A stretch of DNA of 64,000 bases from Neorhizobium populisoli (GCF_019430945.1 NZ_JAHYCB010000016.1:27555-91554), one strand, 5' to 3'. Counted from the first letter of the stretch, positions 24,852-32,804 are shown. The notes: generated from the letters alone by a model not told the origin. Translations and numbers: made by a program.

Positions 24852-25945
24852 TCATGAAGCAGCATCCGCTGAAAGGTCCCAGCAAACTCAAACTCGGTGT
24901 CTTTTCCGCCAATGCGGATGGCGGGCTGGCGATCACCGATGTGCCGGAGCGCTGGCAGGCGCGCTGGGAGGACAATCTTAACGCCGTGCAGATTGCCGAT
25001 CGCGGCGGGCTCGACTTCTTCCTGCCGATCGCCCGATGGAAGGGGTTCGGCGGCAAGAACCGGGTGCGTGAATGGTCGTTCGAGACATTCACCTGGGCGG
25101 CGGGCTTGGCCTCGGTCACCGAGCGGATCGGGCTTTTCATGACCGTGCATGTGCCGCTGGTGCATCCGCTTTATGCGGCCAAGGCGCTGGCAACCGTCGA
25201 TCATATCAGCGGTGGTCGTGCCGGCCTCAACATCGTCTGCGGCTGGAATCCCAAGGAATTTGCCATGTTCGGCACGCCGCTGGTCGAGAAGGGTTACGAT
25301 CAGGCGGCAGAATGGCTGGAGATCATGGAACGCGCCTATGCCTCGGATGCGCCTTTCGATTATGACGGTGCCTATTACAAGCTCAAGGATGTGGTGAGCC
25401 GTCCCGCCAGCCTGCAATCGCCGCGGCCGGTGACGATGAACGCTGCCTTCGGCGGCCCGGGCCGGGATTTTGCGGCGAAGAACTGCGAATATCTGTTCAC
25501 CACATTCACCGAGATCGCCGACGCCGGCAAACATGTCGAGGACATCAAGGGCCGAGCGGACAAGCTTGGTCGCGATGTCGGCGCCTATACCGTCTGCCAT
25601 GTGGTCTGCCGCGAGAGCCAGCAGGAAGCGGAGGATTATTACGAGCGTTATGCCGTGACGCTCGCCGATCACGAGGCCGTCGACCAGCATATGGCCGGTA
25701 AGAAGGAATTCTCCCAGTCGCATGACAAGGAGAGCTATGATCGTTACCGCAAGCGGTTTGCCGGTGGTGCCGGCGGTTATCCGCTGATCGGCACGCCGGA
25801 AAAGATCGTCGAGGATATGGTGGCGATCGCCGAACAGGGGTATTCCGGTATCGCCATGTCCTTCGTCAATTACACTTACGAATTGCCGTTCTTCTGCGAT
25901 CGCGTCATGCCGCTTCTAAAAAAGGCGGGGTTGCGCGTCGAATGA
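24848..25945 (+). CDS. luciferase-like flavin monooxygenase (RutA-like)
   Basis: A 365-residue bacterial-luciferase-fold enzyme. Motifs include ARWKGFGGKNRVREWSFETF, TVHVPLVHPLYAAKALATVD, HISGGRAGLNIVCGWNPKEF and FGGPGRDFAAKNCEY. They resemble pyrimidine oxygenase RutA and related two-component FMNH2 monooxygenases that cleave amide or C-S bonds. It depends on reduced flavin from a partner reductase. The gene directly downstream once encoded one but is truncated, so activity would need a reductase from elsewhere. Confidence 0.85.
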   Translation: MIMKQHPLKGPSKLKLGVFSANADGGLAITDVPERWQARWEDNLNAVQIADRGGLDFFLPIARWKGFGGKNRVREWSFETFTWAAGLASVTERIGLFMTVHVPLVHPLYAAKALATVDHISGGRAGLNIVCGWNPKEFAMFGTPLVEKGYDQAAEWLEIMERAYASDAPFDYDGAYYKLKDVVSRPASLQSPRPVTMNAAFGGPGRDFAAKNCEYLFTTFTEIADAGKHVEDIKGRADKLGRDVGAYTVCHVVCRESQQEAEDYYERYAVTLADHEAVDQHMAGKKEFSQSHDKESYDRYRKRFAGGAGGYPLIGTPEKIVEDMVAIAEQGYSGIAMSFVNYTYELPFFCDRVMPLLKKAGLRVE

Positions 25946-26178
25946 GCATCGATCCTATCCATGACGAGGTCGAGGCAACGCGGCTTTCCTTCCGGGACGG
26001 CATGTCGTGGCTGGCGGCTGCCGTGCATATCGTGACGACCGACGGTCCGGGTGGGCTGGCAGGGTTTACCGCGTCGGCCGTCTCAAGCGTCACCGATCGG
26101 CCGCCGACCTTGCTTGTTTGCCTCTCTCACCAACCTCACGATGGGGCACGGTCCTTCTTCGTCAAAGGCCATGCTTGA
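25942..26178 (+). pseudogene. truncated flavin reductase (RutF-like) N-terminus
   Basis: The 78-residue frame starts MSIDPIHDEVEATRLSFRDG and continues AAVHIVTTDGPGGLAGFTAS and SVTDRPPTLLVCLSH, the FMN-binding start of flavin reductases that are normally about 160-180 residues. After LSHQPHDGARSFF similarity ends and a stop follows. The rest of the gene has been replaced by the convergent SDR. It starts inside the monooxygenase stop (ATGA), so it was the cognate reductase. Confidence 0.75.
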
Positions 26179-26190
26179 GCGGGATGTGGC

Positions 26191-26931
26191 TTAAGCGATC
26201 GCACCGCCGTCCGCGGTGAGGGTCGCGCCTGTGATAACGCTTGCGGCGGAGCTTGCGAGGAAAACCACGGCATTCGCGATCTCTTTCGGCTCGCCGTAGC
26301 GTCCCAGCGACGTCAGGCTTCGCTGGAAGTCTGCAGCCGCGCCGTCTGCCGGGTTAGAATCCGTGTCTGTCGCTCCAGGCTGGACGAGATTCACGGTGAT
26401 GCCGCTCGGTCCCAGTTCGCGGGAGAGGCCGCGCGTGAAGGATGTCAGTGCCGCCTTCGACATGGCGTAAGGAGTTATACCCGGGAAGGGCACCCGCTCA
26501 CCGAGCGCGGAACCGATCGTGATGATGCGGCCGCCATCTCGCAGGTGCGGTATGACAGCCTTTGCAAACAGCACCGGCGCTCGCACGTTGACGTCCATGA
26601 GGTTTTGATATTCGTCCAGGTTCAGATCGACGATGTTCCCTGAATGACCGATTGCTGCGCTGTTGACGAGGATGTCCAGCCCGCCGAGCGCGGCCACGGC
26701 ATCTTCGACAGCCCGCGCGATCGCCTGCGGGTCGGCGCTGTCGGCCTGGATGGCGGTGGCTCGGCGACCGCGGCTTTCGGCGGACCGGGCAACCGCCGCA
26801 GCCTTCTCCCTGGAACTTTGATAGGTGAACGCCACATCGGCACCATTCTCCGCAAGTGCTTTGACAATCGCCGCGCCGATGCCGCGCGAGCCGCCCGTGA
26901 CCAAAGCGCGCTTTCCAATCAAATCGATCAT
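26191..26931 (-). CDS. short-chain dehydrogenase/reductase (SDR)
   Basis: A 246-residue classical SDR. TGGSRGIG is the nucleotide motif, NSAAIG replaces NNAG, S with YAMSK are the catalytic residues, and the C-terminus GATLTADGGAIA is typical. It is transcribed toward the truncated flavin reductase and its end lies 12 bases from it. It is likely an NADPH-dependent 3-oxo-acyl or ketone reductase of unknown substrate. Confidence 0.88.
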   Translation of the reverse strand: MIDLIGKRALVTGGSRGIGAAIVKALAENGADVAFTYQSSREKAAAVARSAESRGRRATAIQADSADPQAIARAVEDAVAALGGLDILVNSAAIGHSGNIVDLNLDEYQNLMDVNVRAPVLFAKAVIPHLRDGGRIITIGSALGERVPFPGITPYAMSKAALTSFTRGLSRELGPSGITVNLVQPGATDTDSNPADGAAADFQRSLTSLGRYGEPKEIANAVVFLASSAASVITGATLTADGGAIA

Positions 26932-27200
26932 ATGCGTCGGTTCCTTTCTTTGTCGTCAATCGTGAAGCCGGGAGTGCCGCCTGCACTGGGGCTGCGCCCG
27001 ACAGGGTGTCCGACCTATTTCGTGGCCCTGGCGCAGCGGTTGAAGTGGCGGTGAATGCGACAGCTTGTTGCACGGTGGGGAACAGCGACCGCCTTGCATC
27101 CCACCTCCTGCAAGTCTCGCAACATGGCGTCCCGGCCGGGAGCCATTTCTGAGGACCGTCCGCCCCCTACATGTTTGCAAGACTTTCCGCGGAGAGTGGA

Positions 27201-27853
27201 GTGAAGACGAAGGCCCAGTCTACGACAATCCGGGACCACCGTCGGTGCTCAAATACGTCGACGTGCCCGATCCGGTCTGCGGGCCGGACGAAGTCCTCAT
27301 AAGGGTGGAAGCGATCTCCATCGAAGGCGGAGATCTGATCAATCGTAGATCGACGTCACAGCCCCCTCGGTGGGTGGTCGGTTATGCAGCGGCCCGCACG
27401 GTCGTGGGCGTACACGTGACCACGCGGTTCGTCGGCGACAAGGTCGCTGCTTTCAGCATGCAGAGATTGCACGCAGATCGTTGGGCTGTCGCTGCTTCGC
27501 GAACGTGGCTGGTTCCCGAGGGCCTGGACATCGCAAGAGCTTCCGCGCTGCCTATCTCGTTCGGCTCCGCCTACCACAGCGTAATTACTCGAGGCGTCGC
27601 CGTTCGGCTTAGCGCCCGACCTGATGACCCCGCCGCTGCAGGTGATCGTCGGCGGGCGCCGAGGGCCTGCCGGGCAATACGAGGCGAGAGGCGCCAATTC
27701 GACCTTTCTCCGTCGAACCGAAGCACTTCTTTGAAGTCCAAGGTGCAGGTCATCACGCCATGCACTACAAGCCGAAACACGTCGGTTCGGCGGTCGCAAG
27801 CCTCGCCGGGTTCTTTTCAGAGAACCTTGCACCAAAGGATTCCAGCCGCTCCT
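27201..27853 (+). pseudogene. chimeric remnant: MDR oxidoreductase N-terminus joined to alpha/beta-hydrolase C-terminus
   Basis: From a GTG at 27201 the translation matches a quinone-oxidoreductase-type N-terminus (YDNPGPPSVLKYVDVPDPV, EVLIRVEAISIEGGDLINRR, TWLVPEGLDIARASALPISF) after an early frameshift. It breaks off near 27600. In a new frame PLQVIVGGRRGPAGQYEARG and, after another frameshift, GAGHHAMHYKPKHVGSAV and SLAGFFSENL match the C-terminal part of alpha/beta hydrolases with the catalytic histidine. The middle of both genes is deleted. Confidence 0.65.
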
Positions 27854-27900
27854 AACACTTCTACTTTGGGAGATTCGGGAGCCGACAAGCAGGGCAGAAA

Positions 27901-28056
27901 GCAAAAAAGCCTGTCGCGGGAGGAGGTGCGACAGGCTTTCTTGAACTAAATGACAGCGACTGGGAGGAGGAGTGTCGCTGTCGACAGGCGTTCCTGGGAG
28001 GAGGATGGGACGCCTGAATTCCGAAACGGTGCGGGAGGAGGTGCATCGCTTCGATG
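27901..28056 (-). ncRNA. cuckoo-type small RNA with four CCUCCUCCC hairpin loops
   Basis: On the minus strand four consecutive hairpins each present CCTCCTCCC in the loop, at 28033-28041, 27996-28004, 27962-27970 and 27918-27926. Stems: an imperfect CGAAGCGATGC-type arm pair (28022-28053), AGGCGT/ACGCCT (27986-28015), ACAGCGAC/GTCGCTGT (27953-27981) and GCCTGTCGC/GCGACAGGC (27909-27936). The last stem is followed by TTTTTT, forming an intrinsic terminator. Anti-Shine-Dalgarno loops of this kind define the cuckoo/CcsR RNAs of alphaproteobacteria, which are stress-induced regulators. Four loops make this a long member. The 5' end is inferred from a promoter-like sequence. Confidence 0.75.
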
Positions 28057-28062
28057 GGAAGT

Positions 28063-28090
28063 AGATAGACTCATGGCTAACTTGACGCAA
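28063..28090 (-). promoter_or_regulatory. candidate promoter of the CCUCCUCCC RNA
   Basis: On the minus strand TTGCGT (28085-28090) and CTATCT (28063-28068) are separated by 16 bases, a normal -35/-10 spacing. The RNA would start near 28056, just ahead of the first hairpin. The sigma class is uncertain; an RpoH type is possible because related RNAs are heat- and oxidative-stress induced. Confidence 0.4.
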
Positions 28091-28209
28091 CGTGATTTGT
28101 TGCATTGCACCTATGCATTTTCGCATTGCACAAAGCCATCCTAGTATCGTGGAGGTGAACGTGCGAAGAATCTCAGCGCGGGGACAAGAGCAGTTCCTGC
28201 ACGTCGTCT

Positions 28210-28515
28210 GTCGGACACCTCAGCGCCCTCGTAGCCTCTATATCATCAACGGGCTTAACAAGGACGCCTAGAGCGCCTTCGACCCCTTTGCGACGACCTC
28301 CGGATTGGCTGTCATGAACACCACGGATGATCCACGGGTCGCCAGCAGCCGTGGGATCTCGGGTCCGGTTGCTCCGTCGGCTAAGTTCACGTCGACGAGC
28401 GCTACGTCGACCTCATTTAGATAGCCAAGAGCCTGCTCCGTGGATTGCTATGCCTGCGACTCCACCCAACGAGATGGCCGTGTCCTCGACACTCATCGCT
28501 ATCAGAAGCTCTACG
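28210..28515 (-). pseudogene. decayed single-domain response regulator
   Basis: Minus-strand fragments read LIAMSVEDTAISLGG, then EQALGYLNEVDVALVDVNL with the phosphoacceptor aspartate, GPEIPRLLATRGSSVVFMTA with the switch threonine, and, after a frameshift, GVLVKPVDD with the conserved lysine. The order and motifs of a receiver domain are complete, but at least two frameshifts and a stop disrupt it. Confidence 0.65.
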
Positions 28516-28832
28516 GTATTTGGAGGACAGAGCATTTACGGACCTCGTGCCGGCTTACGACCTCTGGACGCGACGCGGCGAGCCTTGGCTCCCGCCCATG
28601 AGGGCGCCGAGCAGTCCGACCAGGACACACCGGTTCGTTCTGAGGGCTATGACCTCCTGGAGACGAGATGAAGCCTGGTTTGCCACAGACAGGTGAAGCG
28701 GTCTTCTCCGAATGCGATGGGGCCGGCACCGACAATGGGCACACCTGCGAAGCTTGCGCAGGCACTGGCAAGGTGCGGGTTACGGTCGGTGACGCGTAAG
28801 AACGCGATGGCGTCGCTTGCCCTGAACGGTGT

Positions 28833-28857
28833 GGAACCTTCAGCACACATTGGCGTT
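28833..28857 (+). promoter_or_regulatory. EcfG-type promoter, exact consensus
   Basis: GGAAC (28833-28837), 16 bases, CGTT (28854-28857) matches the EcfG general-stress consensus exactly. Transcription would begin near 28864, 24 bases before an ATG at 28888 with GGGG upstream. This suggests the downstream small genes, and perhaps the SDR at 29210, are in the stress regulon. Confidence 0.6.
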
Positions 28858-28887
28858 CTCGTGCCGGGCGATATACGGGGCTTCAGA

Positions 28888-29076
28888 ATGACGGGCTGTG
28901 AAGGCGGGATGGCAGTGTACTACGACAGCGTGACGAAAGCAGTATTAATAGATTTCAGGGGCGCTCTCCACTACCTCATCGGACCCTTTAAGACGAAAGC
29001 CTCAGCTATCTTGGCAGGCGAAGCGAAATGCCGCGAACTCGGATTCCGGGCCTCTTCCCCATGCGGAGCCGAATGA
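28888..29076 (+). CDS. hypothetical small protein, EcfG-controlled
   Basis: A 62-residue protein (MTGCEGGMAVYYDSVTKAVL, then IDFRGALHYLIGPFKTKASA). The family is not recognised. The frame is open back to 28693, but an exact EcfG promoter lies inside that extension, so the ATG at 28888 is the more likely start. Its stop overlaps the start of a small membrane-protein gene (ATGA), suggesting a mini-operon. Confidence 0.5.
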   Translation: MTGCEGGMAVYYDSVTKAVLIDFRGALHYLIGPFKTKASAILAGEAKCRELGFRASSPCGAE

Positions 29077-29189
29077 TGCTGGCCACTGGCTGGAAGCGGT
29101 TCCGAAGCTCGACGTTTTCGGATTATCTGGTCGCTGGGGCGATCATGTTGGCAGGGCTGATTTCGATCTGGCTTGTGAACGCATTTTAG
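29073..29189 (+). CDS. 38-residue single-span membrane protein
   Basis: MMLATGWKRFRSS leads into one hydrophobic helix (YLVAGAIMLAGLISIWLV). It begins in the stop of the preceding small gene and ends 20 bases before the SDR start, consistent with a three-gene stress unit. No known family. Confidence 0.45.
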   Translation: MMLATGWKRFRSSTFSDYLVAGAIMLAGLISIWLVNAF

Positions 29190-29209
29190 AATCCGTTGCG
29201 AGGATAGCC

Positions 29210-29968
29210 ATGCTACAGGGAAACGGCCCGAGCGCACCCCAGCGCACGGTACTTCTGACGGGCGCGAGCCGGGGCATCGGACACGCGACAGTGAAGCTAA
29301 TGTTCCAGAACGGCTGGCGGGTGCTCACGGTATCACGCGCCGCTTTCAGCGAGGACTGCCCCTGGCCGGGAGGCCGCGATAATCACATACAAGCCGATCT
29401 AGCTGAGCCGACCTCTTATGATCGTCTAGCGGCGGAAGTTCGCGAGCGGCTGAACGGTACCGGGCTCTACGCGATCGTCAACAACGCCGCTATTTCGCCA
29501 AAAAGCGAAGGAGGTGCGCGCATGGGAGTAATGTCGACCTCCTACGATGACTGGCTAAAGGTCTTCAACGTGAACCTCTTCTCGGCCGCGACCTTGTCAC
29601 AGCGGCTTTTCAACGAGCTCAAGGCGACAGGCGGCGCGATCGTCAACGTCACCTCGATCGCGGGCTCGCGAGTCCATCCCTTCGCTGGCCCTGCTTACGC
29701 GTGTTCGAAAGCGGCAATGGCTGCGCTCACCCGCGAGCAGGCATTTGAGTTCGGACCACACGGGATCCGGGTCAATGCGATCGCGCCAGGTGAAATCGAC
29801 ACTTCCATCCTGTCGCGTGGGACCGAAAAGATCGTGGCCGAGCAGATACCGATGAACAGGATGGGAGACCCGGCCGAGATCGCGCGGGTCATCCTTTTCC
29901 TCTGTTCGCAGGAGGCCTCGTATATCAACGGCGCGGAAATCAACGTCAACGGCGGCCAACACGTCTGA
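29210..29968 (+). CDS. short-chain dehydrogenase/reductase (SDR)
   Basis: A 252-residue classical SDR: TGASRGIG, NNAAIS, serine in VTSIAGSRV, YACSK and C-terminal GAEINVNGGQHV. GAGGA lies 7 bases before the ATG. It follows two tiny genes under an exact EcfG promoter and may be part of the stress response. Substrate unknown. Confidence 0.87.
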   Translation: MLQGNGPSAPQRTVLLTGASRGIGHATVKLMFQNGWRVLTVSRAAFSEDCPWPGGRDNHIQADLAEPTSYDRLAAEVRERLNGTGLYAIVNNAAISPKSEGGARMGVMSTSYDDWLKVFNVNLFSAATLSQRLFNELKATGGAIVNVTSIAGSRVHPFAGPAYACSKAAMAALTREQAFEFGPHGIRVNAIAPGEIDTSILSRGTEKIVAEQIPMNRMGDPAEIARVILFLCSQEASYINGAEINVNGGQHV

Positions 29969-30169
29969 CTTCATGTATTGTTAGTTGATCATGGACTAAT
30001 GGAAATCAGCGCAAGCCTCGAACGCTGGCGCTCGGCTGACGCTACGGCGTCCGCCAGGTGACCGAGGGTGGGGAGGCCTTCGGTCACCCATACGCCCTCT
30101 TTAGCTTCCGACCCTCCGGATAGTGGCACAGATTAGGGTTGCGATCGTTCGACACCCAAGGCCATAGCT

Positions 30170-30634
30170 CAAGCGCTCCGCTAAGCAGTAAGCCGACAAC
30201 CAGCACTCCCGGGTGCTCTCGCAGCGCCCGCTACCGCAAGGACGTTGTCCAGTGACATCGAGACGTCGGCGACGATTAGTTGCATGACCGCCTGAATAAG
30301 TGTCTTACGCTGCACGCCTTCCGTTTAGACCGCCTCTTCATGCGCGTGGCCACTGCTTAGCTCTTGCCACATATTCCAACAAACCCAAAGGAGCAACAAG
30401 CCGCCAGCAAACAAGAGCCCGACGATTGCAAGGAGGTAAACAGCGGCACTCGCGAACATGATACGCAAGACTGTCGCCCCTAGAATGCCGACCACGATAG
30501 CCCTCTTTCTTTGCTAGGCATCGAGCCCAGCCGCAAGGCCGATAACAACCGCATTGTCTCACGCGAGAACAAGGTCAATCGCGATGACTTCCAACAGCGC
30601 CGCCAAACTCCCGGCCTCGAAGATTTCCAAACAT
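30170..30634 (-). pseudogene. TerC/YjbE-family membrane protein, inactivated
   Basis: Minus-strand translation gives AGSLAALLEVIAIDLVLA, a TGA (30559-30561) where glycine of GDNAVVI is expected, then DNAVVIGLAAGLDA, a TAG (30514-30516), then RAIVVGILGATVLRIMFASA, LLFAGGLLLLWVCWNMW and, further on, IVADVSMSLDNVLAVAGAA with EHPGVLVVGLLLSGAL in another frame. This is the double DN-motif architecture of TerC integral membrane proteins (tellurite/metal homeostasis). Two stops and two frameshifts show it is dead. Confidence 0.75.
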
Positions 30635-30940
30635 GAGCCCTCCTTCGTATTCGAAGCGCACAAATCCATTCAAGGCACGAGACATCGATTTTGAATGTCA
30701 TCGTGACAAGATCACAAGATGTTTTCGGTTTCCCCGCTTGAGTTGCAAAGGTGGTGTAGACACTCCTCGGGGACAGAGGGGCGCTCGACGTCACAACACC
30801 TTGTTGTCTTTGGGATTGGCTCCACGACGCGCTTTTGCTTGCGTACGCAGGGAACACAGTCGACCGAGATTGCAGGTGACGGACCTTGAACTGTCGAGCC
30901 CAGCCTGTCGACTGCGCTGCTCGGGCGGGGTTCGTCATTC

Positions 30941-30965
30941 GGAACGCTTCTTGCCCTGAGCCGTT
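30941..30965 (+). promoter_or_regulatory. EcfG-type promoter, exact consensus, before the CBS gene
   Basis: GGAAC (30941-30945), 16-base spacer, CGTT (30962-30965) agrees exactly with the EcfG consensus. It lies 37 bases upstream of the CBS-protein start codon, so transcription would start about 30 bases before the ATG. Confidence 0.7.
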
Positions 30966-31001
30966 ACGGCGGTGCTTCATGTCGATATCAGGAGAATGAA
31001 A

Positions 31002-31415
31002 ATGCGGGTGAAAAATTCCATGACCGCCCAGGTCGTCTCGGCGAAATCGTCGGATACGGTAGAAGACGTCGCCCGGAGAATGTCCGAGATCGACAGCGGA
31101 GCAATCCCAGTGATCGATGCAGACGGCGTGGTCGGCATCATCACCGACCGGGATATCGTCATCCGCGTCGTCGCCGAGGGCAAGGCCTCTTCTACCCCGG
31201 TCGCAGAAGTGATGACCGCTGGCGTTGAGAGCTGCCTTGAGGAGGACGACCTCGCCGAAGCCGCCAGGCGTATGGCCGAACTTCAGATGCGCCGTCTGGT
31301 AGTTTTCGACAACGAAGGGAACCTCGCCGGCATCATCTCTCTCGGCGACATTGCACTCCAGGAACAGGGCGATTTGGCCTCGGAAGCACTCGAGGAAATC
31401 TCGCTCGATGATTAA
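31002..31415 (+). CDS. CBS-domain pair protein
   Basis: A 137-residue protein made of two CBS domains: CBS1 with GAIPVIDADGVVGIITDRDI and CBS2 with RRLVVFDNEGNLAGIISLGD. Such stand-alone pairs bind adenylates and act in energy or stress sensing. ATG at 31002 was chosen because AGGAG lies 7 bases before it; ATG at 30996 is too close to that site. The exact EcfG promoter upstream places it in the general stress regulon. Confidence 0.87.
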   Translation: MRVKNSMTAQVVSAKSSDTVEDVARRMSEIDSGAIPVIDADGVVGIITDRDIVIRVVAEGKASSTPVAEVMTAGVESCLEEDDLAEAARRMAELQMRRLVVFDNEGNLAGIISLGDIALQEQGDLASEALEEISLDD

Positions 31416-31687
31416 GAACGGCGGCGACCGGGCCCAGTTCATCGGCCGCACCCCTAATTTTCCAGAGGCGTTACTTCCGATGTCCGCACCTGACATCGTT
31501 TCTGATCATTCGTTTGGCTGAAGGCACGATAACACGCAGCTCCGGACCAGCACATCTCTCTGTACGATCACGCACTTTCAGTTGGATTTCTTACGCGAAG
31601 CCCGAAGTCATGGGTGTTCATGGCGAAAGCTACTTGACGTCGCGGGTATTGCCGAGAACCCCTCCGATACCCTCAAGTCAATCAGAT

Positions 31688-31718
31688 AAAGGTCCGCCTT
31701 GCCCCTCGGCGGGCCTTT
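31688..31718 (+). terminator. terminator-like hairpin
   Basis: An 11-base stem AAAGGTCCGCC / GGCGGGCCTTT with one G-T pair encloses a 9-base loop and ends in CCTTT. It follows a stop codon at once. Weak T-tract. Confidence 0.45.
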
Positions 31719-31736
31719 CCTTTGCCCGACGTCCCG

Positions 31737-31805
31737 ATGACTATCGATGTCGTGCTACTCACAGCCATCGTTCTCGCCGCACTTGCTTTCGCCGCTTTGG
31801 CTTAG
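31737..31805 (+). CDS. possible 22-residue membrane peptide
   Basis: ATG at 31737 gives MTIDVVLLTAIVLAALAFAA plus LA and a stop: a single hydrophobic helix. There is no good ribosome site. Tiny single-span proteins are common in rhizobial genomes, but this one rests on composition only. Confidence 0.3.
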   Translation: MTIDVVLLTAIVLAALAFAALA

Positions 31806-31821
31806 GAAGACCGCGATAGCT

Positions 31822-31846
31822 GCAACATAATCCCCTCGGCGGCGTT
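31822..31846 (+). promoter_or_regulatory. candidate EcfG-type promoter (one mismatch)
   Basis: GCAAC (31822-31826), 16 bases, CGTT (31843-31846). One base off the -35 consensus, exact -10 and spacing, 27 bases before the DUF4174 start codon. Confidence 0.4.
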
Positions 31847-31872
31847 ACGTACTCTCCTAAGGAGGTCAAGAC

Positions 31873-32292
31873 ATGTTGCGCATGGTCATCGCGGTCGCCT
31901 CCACCTTTGCGTCAATACAGGTCTTCGCAATGGACAGCATAGCCGATCTCGAATGGAAAAATCGTGTCGTCCTGATATTCGGACTGCCGACCGATGCTCG
32001 AGTAGATCATCAGATTGAACTCCTCGAACGCCAGACATCCGACTTGGCTGAGCGTGACATGGTCATCATACGGATAGCGGGTGACGAAGCTCGTTCTGTC
32101 TACGGAAATTTTCCGAGCCCTGACGCCGGCGTGCTCCGAAAGGAAGCGGAAATCATCGGCGACACCTTCCAAGTCGTCCTGATTGGAAAGGACGGCGGCG
32201 TAAAGCTCCGCAGCGATCGCGTCGTCCGAAACATTGAGATTTTCGATCTGATCGACAGCATGCCGATGCGTAAAAAGCTCAAGAACGACTAA
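31873..32292 (+). CDS. DUF4174-family secreted protein
   Basis: A 139-residue protein with a hydrophobic N-terminus (MLRMVIAVASTFASIQVFAM) that should act as signal peptide. The DUF4174 pattern follows: LEWKNRVVLIFGLPTDARVD, a helical middle, FQVVLIGKDGGVKLRS and a short C-terminal helix. The fold is thioredoxin-like but without a CxxC pair. TAAGGAGGT gives an excellent ribosome site. Function unknown; location probably periplasmic. Confidence 0.75.
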   Translation: MLRMVIAVASTFASIQVFAMDSIADLEWKNRVVLIFGLPTDARVDHQIELLERQTSDLAERDMVIIRIAGDEARSVYGNFPSPDAGVLRKEAEIIGDTFQVVLIGKDGGVKLRSDRVVRNIEIFDLIDSMPMRKKLKND

Positions 32293-32486
32293 AGTTAGCC
32301 GTCGTCGCATACGCCCTCGCGACGAAGCAATCTCGGTTGTTGTAGCAAATACACTCCTGGCAATTCTCCTCGATCTCCGTTCCCAAAATCGGCGGTGATC
32401 GGGCGCGGGGTGTAACATCGCCAAAAGACGACGTACGCTTTCGGCGTTCGCCAAACCGCTGGACGTCACCGGCAGCCAACCGGTCA

Positions 32487-32804
32487 TCAATATCGAATGA
32501 ACCGGACCTTACCCTGCCCCTCTAATAAGAAGCTCTGGAACCCAGCTTCACGCACCGCTCGCTTCACGCCTGAGATGTGCATTCGATTGGAAGGGTTTTC
32601 CCAAAACTGCGGAAGCTGCGCGCTCTTTGGAAGTAAAAACCCAATCTCTTGCTCGATCTCCTCAAAGGTAAGGATCACCTCCGTTGGCTTCGTCTCGGCA
32701 AGCCAGCGGGTCAGCCCGCGATATCTGGTCAATTTGTCCCTCCAAGATCCCAATCGGAGCGAAGTGAACGGTTTTTTCACAATGGTCTTGTTGGGCCAAC
32801 GCAT
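32487..32804 (-). CDS. hypothetical protein with DUF7662-like domain
   Basis: A 105-residue frame from ATG 32804. Residues 25-100 (YRGLTRWLAETKPTEVILTF, EEIEQEIGFLLPKSA, FWENPSNRMHISGVKRAVRE) have the form of the YxxLxxWL / LTFxEIExxxGxxLPxSA domain now called DUF7662, often found in phage- or stress-related small proteins. The frame is open further upstream to 32957. Ribosome site weak. Confidence 0.55.
   Translation of the reverse strand: MRWPNKTIVKKPFTSLRLGSWRDKLTRYRGLTRWLAETKPTEVILTFEEIEQEIGFLLPKSAQLPQFWENPSNRMHISGVKRAVREAGFQSFLLEGQGKVRFIRY

Larger units (their letters stand above)
31416..31872. other. intergenic with terminator-like hairpin and possible tiny ORFs
   Basis: A short plus-strand frame ends at TAA 31687-31689 (SWRKLLDVAGIAENPSDTLK is its C-terminal part) directly before the hairpin at 31688-31718. 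It has only a TTG (31582) as possible start, so it may be the tail of a lost gene. A 22-residue hydrophobic ORF follows and is listed separately. Confidence 0.35.

Noticed and set aside
27065..27949. 294-codon plus-strand frame read as one protein
   Set aside because: Only its first part matches an MDR; the rest is the wrong frame over a hydrolase remnant and the sRNA. Treated as a chimeric pseudogene.
27901..28056. GGGAGGAGG blocks as tandem ribosome-binding sites or a CRISPR-like repeat
   Set aside because: No start codons follow the blocks, spacing is irregular, and each block is in the loop of its own inverted repeat; the minus-strand RNA explanation fits better.
30040..30095. GGTGACCGA/TCGGTCACC hairpin as terminator of the SDR gene
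   Set aside because: Good stem but no T-tract on either strand; function unclear.
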